DNA from: a bacterium
GTDB taxonomy: Bacteria > Patescibacteriota > Gracilibacteria > JAUYGZ01
Reading direction: 5' to 3'
Length of the DNA stretch: 5,507 nucleotides
Assembly: GCA_030699855.1 (NCBI GenBank)
Contig: JAUYKR010000058.1
Coordinates: 1-5,507 of the forward strand
Position 1 is the stretch's first letter; each line of letters opens with the position of its first letter. A program made the translations under genes and the position numbers. Under the pieces are notes generated by a model. It saw only the letters and a list, made by a program, of their open reading frames with translations. It was not told the origin of the DNA and made no database searches. Positions 1 through 2,532 of the stretch are shown here, one piece after another.

Positions 1-229
1 GCTGGGTGTTGAAACGTGATCCGGTTTCATTTTTGAGTCGGGCAGCGACAGCCCCACCTACAGACCCCAAAATCCTCGTAAATTGTTGGCCTTGAGTAGC
101 CTGATCAATGGCGACGGATTCAGGGCTTTCCTGATCGCCCTGAACGGAATCAGAAAGGGTATTAAAAGCCCTCATCTGCTCTGGACCCCGTTCTGCTTCT
201 ATTGCTTGATGAATCAGAGTTTTTGCCAT
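1..229 (-). CDS. Unrecognised protein, N-terminal 76 residues only
   Basis: An open frame begins at ATG (complement of 227-229) and runs without a stop to the left edge, so the C-terminus is outside the window. The visible part begins MAKTLIHQAIEAERGPEQ. It is polar and rich in Gln, Glu and Ala, with a short Gly/Ala stretch (GSVGGAVAARL) near residues 55-65. I see no signal peptide, membrane segment or known motif, and I do not recognise the family. Support for a real gene comes from the near-consensus promoter upstream on the same strand, which gives a leader of about 27 nt, and from the lack of any competing frame. There is no Shine-Dalgarno-like sequence before the ATG. No function is proposed. 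Confidence 0.6.
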   Translation of the reverse strand, partial: MAKTLIHQAIEAERGPEQMRAFNTLSDSVQGDQESPESVAIDQATQGQQFTRILGSVGGAVAARLKNETGSRFNTQ

Positions 230-262
230 AAGACAGCGTGTGATATCTTTTAAAGCATGAGC

Positions 263-290
263 ATTTTAGTCTATTTCATAAATATGTCAA
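263..290 (-). promoter_or_regulatory. Sigma70-type promoter for the left-edge gene
   Basis: Read on the minus strand, a perfect -35 TTGACA (complement of 285-290) is followed after 16 nt by TAAAAT (complement of 263-268), a 5/6 match to the -10 consensus. The predicted start of transcription is near 256, leaving about 27 nt before the ATG at 229. This is the best promoter in the window. It diverges from pgi. Confidence 0.7.
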
Positions 291-350
291 TAAAATACTT
301 AGTGACTTTTGTCAAATAAGGTCATTCAAGCCACTTTTACCCTTTTCGTG

Positions 351-356
351 TACAAT
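351..356 (+). promoter_or_regulatory. Possible -10 element of pgi
   Basis: TACAAT (5/6 match to TATAAT) lies 20 nt before the pgi ATG and would give a transcript with a leader of only about 14 nt. I find no convincing -35 at 16-18 nt; the sequence there is AT-poor and non-consensus. The assignment is tentative. Confidence 0.3.
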
Positions 357-376
357 AAAGTAAATGATCAGTTTCC

Positions 377-1531
377 ATGCTCTCCCTCAAAACCACCCTC
401 AAGCCCTCCCCCTTCGACTTCGCCCACCTCGACGCTATTCTCAGCCGAGACATGACCGGCTGGCTGAATTTACCCGATGATGCCGATGGAGTCATCCCTC
501 TCATCAAGAAATTTGTAAAAGAACGAAGAGGTACTTGGGACAAAGTCCTCTGCCTGGGTATGGGCGGCTCCGCCTTAGGGATCACCGCGCTGAAGCAGGC
601 CTTTTTCCCCTTCGACGATCGCCTGACGGTGATCGGCAATCTCGATTCAAATACCATCCACCAGCTCCTGAAAGTGCTGGATCCTGAACGCACCCTGATT
701 CTGGTTATTTCCAAATCGGGAACCACCCTGGAAACCATGACCGCTTTTGTCATCTTCAAAGAAAAGTTCAGCAAAAAACAGTACCAGAAAAACTTCATCG
801 CCATCACCGATCCGGAAGTGGGTGAACTCAGGAAGATTGCCGAGCAAGATGGCCTGACCAGCTTCCCCATTCCGCCGACTGTCGGCGGACGCTTTTCCGT
901 CCTGAGTACCGTTGGTTTACTTCCCCTGGCACTCTTAGGGGGAACACCGGAGCAACTCTTAGCCGGAGCTCAAGCGATGAAACAGCGCTGCTTTAAAAAA
1001 GCTCAGAATAATCCCGCCTTCACGCTGGCCCAACTGGCTTATGTTCAGAAAAAACCGATCGTCACCTTCTTCAGCTACTCCGATCAACTCTACTCGCTAG
1101 GCCTGTGGTACCAGCAACTGCTGGCCGAATCGATTGGGAAGAACAGGAAAGTCGGCCTAACTCCCCTGCCGCTGCGCGGCGCCAGCGACCAGCACTCCGT
1201 GCTACAACTGCTCCAGGATGGCCCGAACGACAAGCTGAATATCTTCCTGAACCTGCTGAAACCAGTTCATGACGTACCCGTGCCAAACCGCAAGCAAAGT
1301 ACTCACGAAATCCTCCTCCTGGAAAGCCGAGCGACCGAACAAGCTCTGCGCGAAGATGACCGTCCCACCATCACCATCGAAGTTTCTGAGTTGAGTGAGC
1401 AGATTTTAGGAGAGCTTTTTATGCTGTTTCAAATGCAGATCGCCATCTTGGGCGAGCTGTACCAGGTGGATGCCTTCAATCAGCCCGGGGTGGAGAAGAG
1501 CAAGAGAATTGTAAAGGTGGCGATGAAATAA
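377..1531 (+). CDS. pgi: Glucose-6-phosphate isomerase (phosphoglucose isomerase), short form
   Basis: Interconverts glucose 6-phosphate and fructose 6-phosphate in the cytoplasm, the second step of glycolysis and reversible for gluconeogenesis. The 384-residue product has two SIS (sugar isomerase) halves. Visible motifs are GMGGSALG (61-68) and SKSGTTLET (112-120), which bind sugar phosphate; PGI signature 1 around VGGRFSVLS (169-177, with Arg172); ESIGK with the likely catalytic base Glu251; DQHS with His273, the usual ring-opening His; and signature 2, AFNQPGVEKSK, with Lys376 in the position of the active-site Lys. It is shorter than the usual 430-550 residues. The missing part is at the N-terminus, where only about 55 residues precede the first SIS motif. 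The ATG at 377 is the first in-frame start after an in-frame TGA at 365-367, so a longer start is excluded. There is no Shine-Dalgarno sequence. It is transcribed alone and ends at a terminator shared with the convergent lipoprotein gene. Confidence 0.96.
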   Translation: MLSLKTTLKPSPFDFAHLDAILSRDMTGWLNLPDDADGVIPLIKKFVKERRGTWDKVLCLGMGGSALGITALKQAFFPFDDRLTVIGNLDSNTIHQLLKVLDPERTLILVISKSGTTLETMTAFVIFKEKFSKKQYQKNFIAITDPEVGELRKIAEQDGLTSFPIPPTVGGRFSVLSTVGLLPLALLGGTPEQLLAGAQAMKQRCFKKAQNNPAFTLAQLAYVQKKPIVTFFSYSDQLYSLGLWYQQLLAESIGKNRKVGLTPLPLRGASDQHSVLQLLQDGPNDKLNIFLNLLKPVHDVPVPNRKQSTHEILLLESRATEQALREDDRPTITIEVSELSEQILGELFMLFQMQIAILGELYQVDAFNQPGVEKSKRIVKVAMK

Positions 1532-1540
1532 CGGCATATC

Positions 1541-1575
1541 AAAAAGAGCCCAGACTTTCGTCCGGACTCTTTCTT
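1541..1575. terminator. Bidirectional intrinsic terminator between pgi and the lipoprotein gene
   Basis: A 13-position stem (1543-1555 with 1560-1572, 11 pairs and 2 mismatches) closes a TTTC loop. On the plus strand it is followed by CTTTCTTT-like sequence. On the minus strand the arm ends in a T-run (complement of 1541-1545). It begins 9 nt after the pgi stop and ends just after the stop of the convergent lipoprotein gene, so it can serve both. Confidence 0.8.
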
Positions 1576-1585
1576 TGAAAACAAA

Positions 1586-1774
1586 CTACTTGGTCATGCC
1601 CTTGCTGCTGTCCATCATCTTATCGGCTTCCATCGTATCTCCACCATCCATCATTTTCCCGTCTTCCATCATTTCCGTACCACCGGTAGTCGTGGTGTCA
1701 GCTGGCTTTTGAGCACAAGCGGTAACCGTGAACCCGATCAAAAGAACGGTTAACAGGGAAAGAAACTTCTTCAT
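1586..1774 (-). CDS. Small Met/Asp-rich lipoprotein, possible metal-binding
   Basis: The 62-residue product has a lipoprotein signal: MKK, a hydrophobic stretch (residues 4-18) and a lipobox V-T-A-C with Cys20 as the predicted lipidation site. The mature 43 residues consist of a Thr-rich linker (TTTTGG) and a tail repeating Met-Met or Met-Glu with acidic and Lys residues: EMMEDGK, KMMDGG, TMEAD, KMMDSS. There are eight Met after residue 30 and no further Cys. Such low-complexity Met-rich tails resemble short MxxDx-repeat secreted proteins and periplasmic Cu/Ag-binding peptides. A role in binding soft metal near the CusA-type pump is an inference from composition and from the roughly 760-bp gap between the genes. 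It is a single gene with its own promoter, convergent with pgi. There is no Shine-Dalgarno sequence; a T-rich run precedes the ATG. The alternative is a structural or unknown envelope lipoprotein. Confidence 0.85.
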   Translation of the reverse strand: MKKFLSLLTVLLIGFTVTACAQKPADTTTTGGTEMMEDGKMMDGGDTMEADKMMDSSKGMTK

Positions 1775-1805
1775 AAAAGAAAAAAAAGAGAATAGAATCC
1801 TATCC

Positions 1806-1834
1806 TTTGTAAGCGATAGAGGCGGTTTTGTAAA
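1806..1834 (-). promoter_or_regulatory. Putative promoter of the Met-rich lipoprotein gene
   Basis: On the minus strand, TTTACA (complement of 1829-1834, 5/6) and TACAAA (complement of 1806-1811, 4/6) are separated by 17 nt. Transcription would start near 1799, giving a leader of about 25 nt, similar to that of the left-edge gene. Confidence 0.45.
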
Positions 1835-1836
1835 GG

Positions 1837-1863
1837 AAAAAGATGGTATCCGACCATTTTTTT
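1837..1863. other. AT-rich hairpin between divergent promoters
   Basis: AAAAAGATGGT (1837-1847) pairs with ACCATTTTTTT (1853-1863) around the loop ATCCG: 11 pairs including one G-T. The 3' T-run on each strand makes it resemble a weak bidirectional terminator. It lies between the -35 of the lipoprotein promoter and the -10 of the tRNA promoter and overlaps the proposed tRNA -35. It could therefore be an insulator, an operator-like dyad or chance AT-rich symmetry. Confidence 0.35.
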
Positions 1864-1871
1864 GTTATCAT
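1843..1871 (+). promoter_or_regulatory. Putative tRNA-Trp promoter
   Basis: TATCAT (1866-1871, 5/6 match to the -10) is preceded by ATGGTA (1843-1848, 3/6 match to the -35) with a 17-nt spacer. Transcription would start near 1878, about 6 nt before the mature tRNA 5' end. The weak -35 keeps confidence modest. Confidence 0.4.
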
Positions 1872-1883
1872 CTCTTTGCTTTT

Positions 1884-1958
1884 AGGCCCATGGTGTTAAT
1901 GGTAGCACACCGGTCTCCAAAACCGTTAGTGAGGGTTCGAATCCTTCTGGGCCTGCCA
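1884..1958 (+). tRNA. trnW: tRNA-Trp (anticodon CCA)
   Basis: A complete 75-nt cloverleaf. The acceptor stem AGGCCCA/TGGGCCT pairs at all seven positions. The D arm is GTGT-TAATGGTA-GCAC, with one G-T pair. The anticodon arm is 1910-1926, with loop CTCCAAA and anticodon CCA at 1917-1919; its outermost pair (C1910/T1926) is a mismatch. The variable loop is TAGT. The T arm is GAGGG-TTCGAAT-CCTTC with one G-T pair, and the discriminator is G1955. The 3' CCA is encoded (1956-1958). Anticodon CCA reads only UGG, so this tRNA gives no support for UGA read as Trp. No intrinsic terminator directly follows; instead two tRNA-half-like repeats begin at once. Confidence 0.96.
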
Positions 1959-1959
1959 T

Positions 1960-2016
1960 TTTATATCAGCGGTCTCCAACCCCGCTGAGCGGGGCGAATT
2001 CCTGCCGCCCCTGCCA
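1960..2016 (+). repeat. tRNA-Trp 3'-half-like repeat, copy 1
   Basis: Hairpin A pairs CAGCGG (1967-1972) with CCGCTG (1982-1987) around a 9-nt loop holding CTCCAA. Hairpin C pairs GGGGCG (1991-1996) with CGCCCC (2006-2011). An alternative hairpin B pairs CCCCGC (1980-1985) with GCGGGG (1989-1994) and excludes both A and C. The unit ends TGCCA at 2012-2016. Confidence 0.8.
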
Positions 2017-2073
2017 TTTATATCAGCGGTCTCCAACCCCGCTGAGTGGGGCGAATTCCTGCCGCCCCTGCCA
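2017..2073 (+). repeat. tRNA-Trp 3'-half-like repeat, copy 2
   Basis: This copy is identical to copy 1 except T2047 for C1990. The change leaves hairpins A (2024-2029 with 2039-2044) and C (2048-2053 with 2063-2068) intact. It turns one G-C pair of the competing hairpin B into G-T. The unit ends TGCCA at 2069-2073, and unrelated sequence follows. Confidence 0.8.
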
Positions 2074-2097
2074 CCCGCCAAAACCATCTCTTTCTCA

Positions 2098-2126
2098 TTG
2101 CTGTTTTCGGCAGAGGTAAGTACAAT
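2098..2126 (+). promoter_or_regulatory. Putative promoter of the zinc-ribbon gene
   Basis: TTGCTG (2098-2103, 3/6) and TACAAT (2121-2126, 5/6) are separated by 17 nt. Transcription would start near 2133, leaving a leader of about 34 nt before the ATG at 2167. It lies beyond the repeats, so the gene need not be co-transcribed with the tRNA. Confidence 0.4.
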
Positions 2127-2166
2127 CTCCCAGTTATACACCTCATTTATTCTTCACAAAAACATC

Positions 2167-2484
2167 ATGGGAAGTTACTTTTCACGCGATAGCAGATCCG
2201 GAGGCGGAGATTTTGACCGACAAATGCACAAGACCAATTGCGCCGAATGCGGGGATTCTTGCGAAGTACCATTTAAGCCCAATGGCAAAAAACCAGTCTA
2301 TTGTAAGAAGTGCTTTGAAAGACAAGGAGGTGGATCAACATCGGGCAGCAGACACCGAGAGTTTGGAGGGGAAAAAAGGAGGGAGTTTGGTGGAGGTGGC
2401 GGCGGTTCCGATCATCAACGGGATTTCGAACTTCTGAACAGGAAGCTCGACCAGATCCTGGAAATACTGGAGGGAGAGGAATAA
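2167..2484 (+). CDS. Small glycine-rich CxxC-x17-CxxC zinc-ribbon protein
   Basis: From the ATG at 2167 the product has 105 residues. An arginine/glycine/aspartate-rich N-terminus leads into HKTNCAECGDSCEVPF and KKPVYCKKCF. Cys25, Cys28, Cys46 and Cys49 form a CxxC-x17-CxxC zinc knuckle pair; Cys32 is an extra, unpaired Cys. A flexible Gly/Arg/Ser-rich linker (about 53-82) follows. The C-terminus is an acidic amphipathic helix (FELLNRKLDQILEILEGEE, 87-105), likely an oligomerisation or binding segment. This architecture is the CxxC-x17-CxxC domain family, which I know chiefly from candidate-phyla bacteria. The biochemical role is unknown, and nucleic-acid binding is only a guess from the zinc ribbon and basic linker. 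The frame stays open upstream to an ATG at 2098, but 2167 is preferred. It starts the family-like MGSYFSRDSR opening, and the extra 23 residues would overlap the putative promoter. There is no Shine-Dalgarno sequence. Confidence 0.88.
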   Translation: MGSYFSRDSRSGGGDFDRQMHKTNCAECGDSCEVPFKPNGKKPVYCKKCFERQGGGSTSGSRHREFGGEKRREFGGGGGGSDHQRDFELLNRKLDQILEILEGEE

Positions 2485-2528
2485 AGAAAAGAGCCCCACA
2501 GCGCTTACGCATGCGGGGTTCTTTTTCT
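2485..2528. terminator. Bidirectional intrinsic terminator between the zinc-ribbon gene and cusA
   Basis: AAAAGAGCCCC (2487-2497) pairs fully with GGGGTTCTTTT (2515-2525), one pair being G-T. An inner GCG-CTTA-CGC hairpin tops the stem. A T-run follows on both strands. It sits 2 nt after the zinc-ribbon stop and 8 nt before the convergent efflux gene's stop, so it serves both. Its 5' arm shares the 10 bases AAAAGAGCCC with the terminator after pgi. Confidence 0.9.
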
Positions 2529-2532
2529 GAGA

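Larger units (their letters stand above)
1960..2073 (+). repeat. Two tandem 57-bp repeats resembling the 3' half of tRNA-Trp
   Basis: Copy 1 (1960-2016) and copy 2 (2017-2073) abut directly and differ at one base (C1990 versus T2047). Each begins TTTATATCAG, carries CGGTCTCCAA (identical to ten bases of the tRNA anticodon arm, including the CCA anticodon), then a CGAATTCC segment resembling the T loop, and ends in TGCCA like the tRNA. Each copy can fold into an anticodon-arm-like hairpin (1967-1972 with 1982-1987 in copy 1) and a T-arm-like hairpin (1991-1996 with 2006-2011), both with six perfect pairs. There is no D arm or acceptor 5' strand, so these cannot be full tRNAs. They could be tRNA-derived repeats, attachment-site remnants or a structured RNA segment. 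Confidence 0.85.

Noticed and set aside
337..870. Minus-strand 177-residue frame
   Set aside because: It is opposite pgi, whose motifs are unambiguous; its serine/arginine-rich composition is typical of an antisense shadow.
1728..1988. Plus-strand 86-residue frame
   Set aside because: It starts inside the antisense of the lipoprotein gene and runs through the promoters and the whole tRNA.
1960..2073. CRISPR array
   Set aside because: The two units abut with no spacer, match a tRNA half, and have no cas genes nearby.
1960..2073. Additional complete tRNA genes
   Set aside because: Each unit has an anticodon-arm-like and T-arm-like hairpin but no D arm and no 5' acceptor strand; the segment before the anticodon arm is only TTTATATCA.
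1926..2141. Minus-strand 71-residue frame with an internal repeated peptide (GGRNSP-SAGLETADI)
   Set aside because: It is the translation of the tRNA 3' end and the two 57-bp repeats. The period of 57 is a multiple of 3, so the peptide repeats in frame by chance. No promoter or start context supports it.
2098..2166. Upstream start at 2098 adding 23 residues to the zinc-ribbon protein
   Set aside because: The extra residues are unlike the family N-terminus, and the segment holds the putative promoter; the ATG at 2167 gives the expected opening.
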